DNA from: Lycocorax pyrrhopterus obiensis
Lineage: Eukaryota; Chordata; Aves; Passeriformes; Paradisaeidae
Length of the DNA: 64,000 bases
Assembly: GCA_014706295.1 (NCBI GenBank)
Contig: JACSVZ010000011.1
Coordinates: 4,032,663 to 4,096,662, forward strand
Direction: 5' to 3'
Under the pieces are notes generated by a model. The model made no database searches and was not told the DNA's origin. It was given only the letters and a program-made list of their open reading frames with translations. Made by a program: the position numbers and the translations under genes. Positions 13,279-25,185 of the stretch are shown here, one piece after another. Within the stretch, counting starts at the first letter, position 1, and each line of letters begins with the position of its first letter.

Positions 13279-13373
13279 TGGAATTCCTCCTTGGAGTGCC
13301 ACTTTTGCTTCAGAGACCCATCAGAAGCTCACCAAGTATCAAAGTTTCATGTCTGAAGATGTGAAAAACACAG
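13279..13373 (+). other. Weak exon-like segment
   Basis: A TATAG acceptor preceded by a T-rich stretch is followed by 95 bp that is open in the frame starting at 13280 (31 codons: GIPPWSATFASETHQKLTKY and so on to KNT) and ends in CAG followed by GTACTC. The amino-acid mix is plausible for a protein. However, the other two frames stay open for about 75 bases as well, the donor is not the best consensus, and I recognise no protein family. It may be a chance open segment or an exon of a long gene. Confidence 0.2.
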
Positions 13374-14673
13374 GTACTCATTACAGTTAATAGACTGTCA
13401 GAGGAAAGTCATTACAAATAAAATACTTTCTCTAATTTTGTAGAAAAAAAATAAGAGAAATTATGACTTCATTTTGCTGAACTAAATTTATGGAGGAAAC
13501 GACCTTGATATTTTTGATTTTGAGGCTCTCAAATATGAAGGCAACACTGGCATCAAAGGGTTTGGATTATTGTTTGGATAAGTATCCAGATTTTGATACT
13601 TTTGCTGTCTGAGTGTTAAATCAATATATCAGATTGCTGCCAAAGAAAAACTAGCAGAGAATTCTACTTCGAACTGGCATTAATAAAACCTCCTTCTGTT
13701 TTGTTTGTTTTTCCTTATCTGTGTGATGGTGGTAGATTTCTTCTGTGAATAGATGCATAAATTATTTGTAGTAGGATCTAAAATCACAGCGACAAATACA
13801 AATTGTTCTGACAGCTCATTCCATAATGTGCTGCTACTCATTTAAGAAAGCTTCATCTCCAACCCTCACAATTTTCATTATAGACTTTCTTAACTTAGTT
13901 ATCCTGAGAGTATTCCCTAAGGCAAACATCTCTTTTTTTTCACAGCTAGCTTTCAGGATTTGGGCTAAGGCTGTGAGTGGATCATAGAAGAAACAGGACC
14001 AGTCAAGACCAGCAAGTTTAAGGAACTATCAGTAACTCAGCCACGTGAGGATGTGTGTTTTTATTTGATGGACATGATCAAACCTCCATTTTGCTAATAC
14101 ATGTAATTAACCCAAGTGTCCACACTTGAAATTACCTGGTAATTAGCAGGTCGCTTATCCAGAGTAAAAGTCTCGTATTTAAACTGAGTTTCCTCCTGTC
14201 CTAGGATCCTTTAGTTTACCAGGGCTTGTCCTGCCTCTGTCCCGGAGCCTGTCTTGCAAGGTTTCTGATGCTGCCAGAAAACAGTTTGTCTTAGTTCAGT
14301 GAATTGCTATTTTTTATGTTATTGTTTATTTGCTTACAAATACAGTAAAATCAATAACAAAAATATTCAACGGCAGAAAAATGGAGGCTATTGGGCTGAT
14401 TCAGTCTTTTGTTGTGATAATTCTATAGTAAGGTTTGTGCAATGCAATATTCCTTCTTCTTGTTTAATTTGACCAATAAAAATAGTGTAATGAAAAAATA
14501 TTGTCCCTTCCTGAAACTCCTGTTTTTTCTCCATATTCAGATCATCATGGCTATAATATATAGGAAATATTTGGATCCTTAGGTCAATGGGCATTGAAAA
14601 TTGAGGATTGTCTCTTCCAGTGTTTTACAGAGTCAGCATCACTGGAGCTGCACCAGACGCTGCAAACTGAGGA

Positions 14674-14697
14674 TCTGTCTGTCTGTCTGTCTCTCTA
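14674..14697 (+). repeat. Short (TGTC)n/(TC)n simple repeat
   Basis: Four to five TGTC units pass into TCTCTCT. It is short and probably of low variability. Confidence 0.7.
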
Positions 14698-16244
14698 TTT
14701 GTATACTGAGTAGGCTTCTCCAAAAAATGAACTGAAACCTTATCGCCAATGTGGAACTAGATTCTTAGCAAATATGACACAGCTGGCCTTTTCCCAAACT
14801 GTGCAAACATCAAATGAATAAAATACTTTTTAAAGGTTCTGATTTGCTTTTTCTTTCTTACATTAACATTTCTGAGCTTGTCATACCAACTTCTGAGCTG
14901 TCATATCCAGATGAATCCCATCATTTTAATGTAACCATATAAAGCAAAGCACAGCACAACTGATGTTACTGGACAAGAAGTTTTGGTAAGTGTTGTGATT
15001 TTGGGTTTGGTGGGATTTTTATGAAAGGCACAGTCTCTTTTCTAGTTATCATTGGTTCCAGGTTTTTCCTGATGTATGACATGAGCAGTAAAGATTCTGA
15101 CAGCTGGTAGTGGGAAATTGTGTGATCCTGGATGCAGGAACAGGTGGTCTGGATGAGCAGACCAGTCAGTGATATTTGTTGGCCACCCAAAACACTCAGA
15201 AATATTTTTCTGTGTTTGGATAGCTGCAATCCAGCCTATTTGCTCCAGATGAGGATTTAAGGCGTTAGTTTCTGCTGGACAAAGCATCCTTCACGTCCTA
15301 CCTTTCCAGGAGCCAGTAAGGTTTTCTTTGAAAGACTGGCCTGGTTTAATTATGGCTGATTTTTGCCTTTGCCACCATAGACCCAGTTTCAGAGATTTGA
15401 GCAGCTGAAAGTGGCTTTAACCCGTCTGTTATCCCTGTGATTAGATCCAGTGCACCTGGAGTGGCCAAAGATCAGTTCTTACTCCTGACCTGCTCCATTG
15501 CAAGCTGACAATTGCTCTCAAGCCTTGGTAGGAAGTGTAGGAGTACTTACATGCTGTAGAGATCAAGATAATTTTATGTTAAAAGATGAAATGCCATAAA
15601 TGTACTTTAGAAAACTCATGAACTTCATGCCAAGAATGTGTTTTTGATGAAATAGGTATTTGTCTAATGAATATTATTCCAGGAGCAGTTACAGAAAAGA
15701 TAGTGACAGGCACAAATGTAAGAAATGGGCAGAAGCTGGCTGAGACAGAATAGAAAAATTCAATCAAGATAATACCTCTCTATTTTTAATGCTGGATTCC
15801 ATTGTCCTGGTTCCCATTTTCTTCATTTCAGCATTACAATTCGAGAGAATTTTGATTTTAAAACGAGGATGCCAAGTATTTCTTCTGTTAGATTTGCAAT
15901 TCTATGAACCCCACACAGTGTCTGTAGTAATAAGAGATAACAATTATGAGCTGGTATAATTCTCATTACATGGCTGAGCTTGCATAAACTCCAAGCTGTA
16001 ACAGCACTGGCCTGCCATTAGTGTGGGACATGGGGGAAGCTGCTGAAAACGAGCTCCACACACGATGGCTTTGCTGGGACTGGAGCTGGAACAGCTCCAT
16101 TCCTTGTGGGAACCATCCTGCAGCCTCACTCTGTGCAGAAATCCCAGGGAAGTCCTTGAGCAGGAGCATAATTGGGCCCTGGTGCCCAGTTGAGCACATT
16201 TGTTTTCATTACCGTGTTTACTGTCTCTGTTTCAGAGGTGTCAC

Positions 16245-16283
16245 CGCCGCGCCACTCCACGGCTCCAAACCCGCAATGCGACG
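16245..16283. other. Isolated CpG cluster after a splice-acceptor-like tract
   Basis: Seven CpG dinucleotides occur in 39 bp (starting at 16245, 16248, 16250, 16260, 16272, 16279 and 16282), in a region otherwise poor in CpG. Just upstream a pyrimidine-rich run ends in TTTCAG at 16235, a good acceptor shape. The frame beginning VSPPRHSTAPNPQCDD stays open from there to about 16414, but no donor or product is recognised. In a methylated vertebrate genome such clusters usually persist only under selection or in unmethylated DNA. Confidence 0.4.
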
Positions 16284-19024
16284 ACAATCATTTATATTTC
16301 TTCTTGAAACCATCGTTTAGCAATTATTTTTCCCCTCGTGTGTGTGTTTTTAGGGAGTACCTCTGCCACATTCCAGAACAGAATTCAGAGTCAGCGCTTT
16401 CCTACAGCATTTAAAACCTCTGGTACTTGTACACCTTTATGAAGTGGCAAAACTGGGTTCTCCTCTCAGACTTTGCAGGCAGCTGAAAATAATAAGCACA
16501 CCTTCCCACAGAGAAGTCTTTTTTTACACAAAATCATTGCTAAATTTACTAGAAATTATGGTTGGCAGTTCAGTAGACTTTTCTGGTTTTAAACATGGCA
16601 ATTTTTATCTTGTTTTTTTCCTTTAAAGGAAGTGGATACTAAAAATTAGATATAGCAGTTCTTCATATGCATTCCGTGCAAAATGTTAAAACATAGTCTT
16701 TGAAAATCTCACTAGTGAGTGTTAAGAGAAAGGGATTGATCCCATATCTTTCTTTCACTGAAGAACAACTCATATATTATTATTTTTTTTGATTGAATCA
16801 GTAGTTAATGAGAAATATTTGCAGACGGCACACAGCAAATCAATATCTTTGTTTCTCCTGCTAATCTTCACTCTTCAGATAATCAGCCTTCAGAGGATGG
16901 AGAATTTGAGACTATTAGAAGATAAGGATGAAGCGCTGACAGCTCACTCATTTCCTCATGCAAAAATATGTTAGGTCATTTTTTTCATGTGAAATACGAT
17001 AGGGATATATCATCAACATTTGATAAATAGAGAGGGTTTTAAAAATTGCATCTGAAATACTTGACATTCAGCACGGTTTTGGAAAATGATAAAATCATAA
17101 TTGTAAAAAAGACCCGCAGTATTGCCAATCAGATGCTGGCTGTTCTGAGCACCCTGGCACATACATCTTACTGTCCCCCTGCAGAAGGAGGAATGAGCAT
17201 AAAGAAAAGAGCAATTTTCCTGCCGTAAATTGGAAAGTCTGCCAAGCAGCTATGTGATCTACCATCAATCAGTGTTAAATTCTCCTTAGCTGCAGAAAAC
17301 TCAGGAACTAACTATTACTGAGAGATTTCACACGGTGACTAATGGTATATGACAAACACATTTAAAATCTGCATAGGCCAGCATCAGTTTAAAATATAAC
17401 ATGAATAATAAACAATCCTAAAGATATCCCGGTGTGCAAAATAAGACATAATCTCCTCAGACACACATTGTACATAGGAGATTACCATTCTAGGAGTGCA
17501 CTCAATATCAATACAGCACCAAGTCATGTACACAGTATGACTTTATTTGGAATAGCATCTTTCATGCAGTGAATGCTGCAGTGTCATGAGGCTGTACAGC
17601 GAGATGGGGAGGTTATGGGATAAAGGGGAGATGACAGCTGAGTAAAACACTGGGCTGAATCCACAATGACTCTGCTCACATGAGAGCCCCATTAAGTAAT
17701 AGTGAAATCTTGAGGTGAGGAAGGTCCTCTCCTCTACCATGTCATTACTGAAGCCACAACTAATGCATCTGTTCCAGATGGCAAGTGTTCAGAGGAAGGG
17801 GAGACAGTGCTGTCCCTTGCATACTAAGCTGGTCATTTCTCAGTGCAAAGATTCCACTCATTTCTGTTTAGTTCTCCATTAAACACATATTATTTAGTTG
17901 CATAGTATGGAAAAGTATTTACAAGAAAGGAATATATTAGCTATTAAAACTGCCTGCACTTCTAACTGAAGAGCAGTTCATAAAACTGGAGACATTTGTC
18001 CTAGATTTTCATTTTCAAGCAATCAGGCCTTTTAATTTATTTCAATTCCAGATTTATATTTTTTATTTAAAACATAAAGCCTGTCACTTTGGCAATGGCC
18101 TTTGTGGACACTATGGTGTTTTGGTGTTTTTAATTTCTTTCTTTCTGTTAAGAACAGGTTGGTCAAGCTAGGCAGGAGCCATAACCACTTAGGGCAAAGG
18201 CATCTTCCCTTTGAGTGGACACACACTCTGAAAGGAATAGAAACTGGTGAAAGCAGCCAGGGCAAGGTATGTTGTCCTGAGAGCACAGGAGGTTCTAATA
18301 GTTACCAAAGTGGGATGGCAAACTCTGAATAAACGTAATGACACCAAGTAGCTTCAGGCTGAAATGCAGCTTCCCTTGTCCCAGCAGGAATAAAAGAACC
18401 TAGAGGGAAGTACAACAGAATAGTTTAGTGTGGTTAGGTGCAGTGGTTGTAAGCTGTGGTGGGATCTCTCAAATATTAGTCCGTCACTATGCCTCCTCAT
18501 CCATCTTTTTGCCTTTCCAAATGTAAGTATTCACAGCCAGTTTGCTCAAAAACTCTAAATGCTGAGATTATCCATCTCTGAATTGTGACTTTTTGAATCT
18601 TTGAGGGATCACTTCATCTAATTTTGTCTCCTCTGAGCTCAGATATCTCATATTTAAATGGTATAAAGTGTAATATATGTTAAAGACAGAACAGTAGAGG
18701 CACAAGTCTGTTTCAATGAAAATCACAGGTGATACAATAAACACAAAGCACAAAAATACCTCGTGCTGGGGCTGCTCCTATACCAGCAAAAGGACTCTGT
18801 TCCTCGACCTCAATTCTACAGGAGCGAACAGTCTGCACAGAGTACTCAGAAAGCAGAGACTGGGGCAGTCAGAAAAAACAAGAGTAATTAGATAATCATT
18901 CCATTAGCTGAATTATAGCAATGTCTCAGTGAGTTGACCCTGCTTTAGAGCATCATTTCCATTTACAGAATTGCTAACGAGGAATCAGAACCAGGGCAAA
19001 AAGGATTTGGTGCCATTCTGACGA

Positions 19025-19044
19025 ACTCTGTGCGAGCACAGAGT
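19025..19044. repeat. 20-bp palindrome, 9-bp arms
   Basis: ACTCTGTGC and GCACAGAGT are perfect reverse complements separated by GA. It could form a small cruciform or bind a dimeric protein. The spacer is too short for a stable RNA hairpin loop without losing a base pair or two. Confidence 0.6.
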
Positions 19045-22000
19045 ACCCGTTTGGGAGGAAGATGCAAGGAAAGGGGAGCCTGAAAATGATGCTGTCAGAA
19101 AAGATTCCAGGGCCCTGAATGCCATTAAAGACCTGACTCTGTTACTCCGGCACCTTGAGGAACTGTTCTGAAGGTTATGGAACTTCTTGTAGGGAAAGTA
19201 GGGGCAAGTACAGAAAAAACATAGCCAAAATCCATTTCTGATAGCACACTAACTCCTTGTTGAAAGAAGCCATAAAGTTTATCAGATAAATTGTATTTCT
19301 AATTATTGACTTTTCCCAAAGGAAAAAAAAAAGAGAATATTTTTAAAAACTTAGACTAAAGTGAAAGAGTGTAGCAGGAGAGATGAGCAGGCAGAGGGAT
19401 ATTTGCCATCTCTCCTTTGTGCTCTCCTCTACTGTTAGCAAAGGCCTCTGATGTATTATCATCATATTATCTTCCATTGTTTTTAATAGGGATTTTTATG
19501 AGTAAGGAATTTATGGCTGTATGCAAATATTCTGTGAAGCTAGCAGCAAAAGAGAGTGCTATTTACACTGAAATTCATGTACTGACTAAAAAGCATTAAC
19601 AATAGCAATTAACAAAAATGGAGATTGTGCTGTTTCCATCTGTATTTTGCAATATACAGCAAATGATAGTCACTCAGCAATGCACTAATTTGCTAACGTT
19701 CTTCAGTTAAAATATAGAAGTTCTATTTATTTTAAAGCATTTTTTATCAAAGGACTCCAAACCCCCAAATCCTGTCTGCTAAATAATTAGAAATCATTAA
19801 ATCTGTGAGAATTCACTCTCAGCCCTCAGCAAAGTGTTGCTTCCCCAGGAGGAGCTCCAGGAAGGACTCAAGGGAGGCAGTTTGGGTTTTGTTATTCCAG
19901 ATGGGATAGAAAGGAGAGCTGGTTTGCATCAAGGCCATCAGCAGATTCAGGTGCTCCTCTCGTGCTGTCCTGATGTACAAACTGGACCCACTGCCCAGGT
20001 ACCACTTTTTGTTGTGGGACAGAGGGAAAGAAAGGGCTGAGGGGTGGTGATGGAAAGAGAGACACACAGCTACAGAGAGCACCTCCAATCCTCTTTCTCT
20101 GTAAACAAAAGCAGAAGGGTGTGGAGGAAGTTCTTCTGTGTCTTTTCTCTGCAGCTGAAATATATTCATCTGCTGAACACCTTTTTCACCAAATTCTGAA
20201 CTCAGAGAATCAAACTGTACAAATACATTTTGCTTGTTTTTAAATCATCAGTTCTGAGGAAAGTGTCTCCAATTCTACTGAGCAATCAGAGACGTCTCTC
20301 AATCTGTGAGGATCATGACAGCTCTCTCTCCAACACTTTATGTACCTGCCTCGTCTCTACCTATGGAGCAGCATCCAAGTGGATAAAAGTGTCTTCATCT
20401 CCTTCCCAAGTGACCTTGCAGATCCCATTACCCTAAATGAGATCAGTCACCGCACGCTGGCTTTTGGCAGCTGCAGCCCCAGCAGCAGCACTTCCTAATG
20501 AAAGGAGCCTGTGGACGAGAACAAGCCTGGGTTGGGAAGTTTTGAAGACGATCACAACGACATATGGTATCTGAATTTGTGAATATGCCAGAGCCAGGCT
20601 GCCATAAGGACACATATCAAAAACCGGAAAAAGCCTCTGTGAAGAACGCACAATTTCATGTTCATTTTTATAATACACTGCCAGTGTTTGCACAGAAGCC
20701 TCTCATCCACGAAAGTGAAGTTTATTACTATCAATCACAGAAACAGCAAACAAAAATGCTGAGATTTTATGTACAGTGCTTCAGTCTGAGGGTTTTACCA
20801 CTTCTGTAGGCAGCAGTAGTTATTTTACTGGCAAATGGTGTCATTGGGAATATGTTGATCATCTGGCAATGTTGTAACATTCATAAAATATCAGCATCCC
20901 AGCTGAGAAACAGCCACAACAACACAATGGGGCAGATTTTCCTTTGCACTTATTTAAATATTTATGCTGAAGTACCTGTTGTCACTGGGGACAGTACCTT
21001 TTGTGCAGAGCAGGACACGAATCCATGAATGAAATTCCAAGATTACTGTTAGTGCAAAATGCCACTGTCAGCAAGAACAGATTTTATTCTCCCAGTACCT
21101 TTCCCAGGTCAAGAAGGTGCTGTGGATGCAACTGTGCTTTGTGTACTTTGAAAGAATTTGAGAACATATTTAAAAAAAGCTTCAACCGCTGTCTTACTGC
21201 AAAGGCCAGCAGATATCCAAACCTCTCATGTGGTGAGTGAAGAAAGAGAGACACCTTCAGAAAGCAGTGGAGCTACCTCAGGCCTGAGCTGTGCTTTGAA
21301 GACGTCTGGCTCTTTCCTTTGTGTCCCAGAAGAGTCCTTGCTGAAACATTCATGGTGCTTATAGAAGGCTGGGGTTAATCTAGAACTTTGTTCTTGAAAT
21401 TACGTCATGAACAAGGTCTCACCAAAATCCAGGAAGTGAATTGATATGACAGCTGGCATCACATTAGTCTGGGTTTAAAGCACTACCTGCAAGTGAAAAT
21501 GCTGGATTAAAGGCCTTTCTTTTAAAGGGGCAGTAGGCATGACAGCTTCTATCAGAATGCACTAATCACGGGGCTGCTGGTTAATCTGCATTCTTGTTCT
21601 CTTTCTCTGGGTTTTACTGAGTATTTAATTATTCCGTGTGAAGTGAAATAGCTTCAACAGAATGGAGGGTAAGATGAAAATCAATCCTGTAAGTCCTAAA
21701 TGGTAGGGTAGGTTCAAATGTTGTCAGGCAGAGGCAGAAACTGAAATTAGAGCTGCTAGGAATGGGTCAGTTATCTCAGTTATCTGATTAGCTCAGTTAA
21801 GTGGAGAGCTATGGAGAGCTCTCCTCCTTTTCTGAAAGCACCTATGGGATCACTTCAAAGAAAGAGACACCTCTTTTCTTTGGGAATTCAGCTAGGTTCT
21901 GGCTTTCCTTTCAACTACGGGAAAATGTGTTGGAAATATCTCTTATGACCCATGCGAGTTTGCAAACACAAAACGAGGAGCGCCATACGGTGTCCAGATA

Positions 22001-23122
22001 ACTCAGATCTATAACAGATTTCGTTATCTGTGAGGGCAGCTCTGGGGCTGCCAAATGTTTGATAAGCACCAATGCACTTCCAGGGTGGGCTGCAGAGCTG
22101 TGCATGTCACTGTTTGGCTCTGCAGGCGATGACCTCTCTTTCAAGAGGCAGTTTTGTGTTTGCCATCAGCAAAGCAGGTAGGGACTGGTTGGAGATGTCT
22201 CTACCAAAACCAGCAGCAGCATGTCCAATGCTTCCTTAATCAGTGGATATCCCCCACAGAGATGTAGTGAGAAGGGAGAGGAGCAGACGTCTCTCAGCTG
22301 CCAGCACGATGGCCAGCGAGGCTGGCTCTTCTCCTGGTCCCTCCTCGCAGCTCTGAGAGGGGCCTGCTGGCTCTGCTCTGGAGGTATCTGCTTCCCAATT
22401 TATCTGACAGGTGGTCAGCTATTAGCATGAATAAAAGTTGTGACCTGTCTGCCACTTCCAATAACTCAAGTGCTATATCCCCAATCTGTCATGTCCTTGG
22501 CAGCCCTTTTGTTTATTAGGAAATGAATAATTCATTAGGAAAATTTGTTAGAAAAATGTGCCTTAATTTTCATCATTTTCACTGTAATCCACTCGTATCC
22601 CTTTAGTGGCACTTTCCTTTGCTGCAGCCGGGCTGTTTCAAGGCCTGGGTGGTGGCTTGGCTGATACAGCACTGCCTGCCACAGGAGGGAGGAGGGAACT
22701 TTGTCACTGGCTTGAGCAAGCTCATGGTGTACAGGGATAAAACATGTTGTACAACTAAATCGTTTCAGGATGGTGAAGTGGGTGAGAGGGAAAATGGAGG
22801 AGACAAATAAACACGCATTTGCCATGCACTATAGCCAAATTAACCCTGCCTGCTTAAATCTGAAGGAAAAATAACACCTTTGGGAGTTTAGAGAGGCACA
22901 GTGACTCACACACACTTTTCTGAGGCTGCTTACTCATTGCTCCTTACTCAAAATAGCCTTCTCCTTTCTTCCTCTCTCCACTGCAAAAATTGATTTATCC
23001 CTAACAAGGAATAACGACGTCCTTCTTTCCCACAACCAAAGAAAACCTATGTTCATACTCTATTTGCTCTATAAAATTTAGCCTTAGAATTTTTAAAGGC
23101 TCACTAGCAGCACTGGTTCTTA

Positions 23123-23140
23123 CAGCAGCAGCAGCAGCAG
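23123..23140 (+). repeat. (CAG)6 trinucleotide repeat
   Basis: Six perfect CAG units. They are not in a convincing reading frame. Confidence 0.9.
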
Positions 23141-24849
23141 CCCTTGAACCAGAGGCTCACCCTCCATCCTTTCTGGAACCAGTAAAAGGTCCTGAAGAAA
23201 TACACTGAGCACAGATTGTGTTTTCATGAATTAGCATTGGGGTAGCCATGCTGCCCTCACGTTAGGTTGGAAATTTCTTATGTAAATTGGACTGCAATGC
23301 TCATAACACCTGTTACTATGGCAGCATTTATCCAGGTTAACAAAACAGCAAAGTCACTAACAAGATATCATCCTATAATGTTGAAAAAGGAAATTACCAT
23401 TATAAAATTTGATCAAATGGACATGATGGAAATTAGCAAGCAACTCTTACACACTAGAGGTGGGCAGATAAACAAGGGTGTGTATGCAAGGCTGATCCTG
23501 CAGTGTGTGGGATCAGATGAGGCGGAACGGCTCGGCCATCAAAGTTATTCCAGCCCAAGTTTCCTTCCCAAGCAGCCATCTATCTTCCATGCAGTTCAGA
23601 TCACATTATTTTAACCTCCAAGTTCACCCTTCGGATTGATAAGTCTGCCTACCTGAGGGGCTTGGAAGGGGAGTAATTTGTTGTAACCATCTTCCAGACA
23701 GTTTTTGAAATAGTCTTTTACACAAGTGAACTCTGTACTCTGTACATTTTTCACTCCTGGGCTGTCCATTTGTTTGCTCCCGTTTTCCAAGCCTGTTTGG
23801 CTTTGCAAAGAACGTGTCAGAGACTAATGGCACAAGTCCTTGCTAATTACTGCTAAAACTCCCATGTCTAAAGTCACTTAAGGCACAGAAAACTTGTGGG
23901 ACCTGAGACAAATTAAGAGGTAAATCTGCCAGATCTTAATTGAGGGGTATTTTTTTTTCTGCAGGCTTTGCTGTGCTTTAACTGAATTCTGGAGGACAGA
24001 GTTTCCAGTGGCTGTGCAAACTGTCACACTGAGAAAGATCATCTGTTGCACTCCAGCCTTCAGCTCCACAAAATAGCAGCCCATTTTTCATGATTGCAGC
24101 TTTGTGTTAGCTGCATCGGGGAGATGTTCTTCTGGCACATTATTCAGGAAGATGTTGCTGGACAGGTAAGAATGTTGAGGTTAAATTCAGAGTTAAAGGA
24201 AGAGAGAAAAAGGCAGAAACTTTTTCATGCCAGTTGTATAAAGAACACAAAATCTCATTTCACATTAGATGAATGGAAAAGGAAGAAAGTTAAAAGGATA
24301 TAGGATAGAAATGCAGTTCTCAAGTATTGTTCCTGCTCAGCCTAAGCACTGTAAATGCATGTCAATTGTCAATTAACCTTGCCTGTTTAAATACAGAGAT
24401 GGGCAGATGACTCTTCTTTAATTTCTGCTTTTTTTCCTAGTTCAATTTCAGAAGCTGATTTTCAATGTATGAACATAATGGGAACTACACCAGGACAAAC
24501 CAAAGGTCTTCCTCACCCAGCGTCCCCTCCCTGCACGCAGCTGACAGAGAGCAGGCTCACAGCAGTGCTGTCCCTGATATTTTTCAGCCTTAAACGGTTT
24601 TATCTCAGGAATGTCCTGCGACAGGGGTCTACTGCATCCAATAAACTTGTATCATTTTTTATCCCACATTCTTTGCCTGTTGCCTTTAACATCCATTCAA
24701 ATGTTTATCTTTCCTTTGGATGCTGTAATTTCCCATGATGCTGTGATGATTTTTTGCCTTTTCTTTTATACCCCTTTTATACCTTTTTACAGCTTCTGTA
24801 TTCTTAGAGCTTTTTGCCGACATTCTTGGACTTGTTTGTTAAGCTGGGA

Positions 24850-25185
24850 GACTGAACATTTTAGAGGTTTCGTAGTTCGGGATCAGAGTGCCCCAGACCC
24901 CAAGGTCCTCTCCAGAACACATTTTGTAAACTGAGATAGAACCATCCAGAGGAAGGTTCCCTGGGGAGGGGGGCTCACTCGAGCGTCTCACTGGGGAATC
25001 TTTGATAGATGTGCTAATTAGTAACACCCATAATGAGATACCAGATCTATCGTGGGTGTGCATGGAGGTGCATTCCACCTGGACGTGGTGCACCTAAGGA
25101 TCCTTAAAATAAATACCAAGATAAAATCCCTTTTCCCCTTCTAACCGTGTTTGACTCTTGATTTTAAGACCAGGAAAAGGCATCA
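24850..25185 (+). mobile_element. Probable solo LTR of an avian endogenous retrovirus
   Basis: The right half has LTR order. A poly(A)-type AATAAATA lies at about 25108 and may double as a TATA-like element, and the segment ends in AAGACCAGGAAAAGGCATCA, closing in CA at 25185. This A-rich end closing in GCATCA is typical of avian ERV LTRs as I remember them. No primer-binding site starting with TGG follows, and no gag, pol or env frame is nearby, so it would be a solo LTR. The left edge is uncertain: a TG occurs at 24852, but I see no convincing target-site duplication. The family is not assigned. Confidence 0.5.

Larger units (their letters stand above)
9193..24849. other. Long single-copy non-coding tract, no gene recognised
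   Basis: Nearly 16 kb without a single CR1, SINE or LTR that I can recognise. It is AT-rich, with GC-richer patches at about 10690-11190, 16000-16300 and 22200-22430. Plus- and minus-strand frames of up to 121 codons (for example 10594-10959) are compositional and overlap one another. Homeodomain-type sites (GTAATTAC near 12516, TTAATTAT near 12658) suggest non-coding regulatory DNA. Small features inside it are listed separately. Confidence 0.55.
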
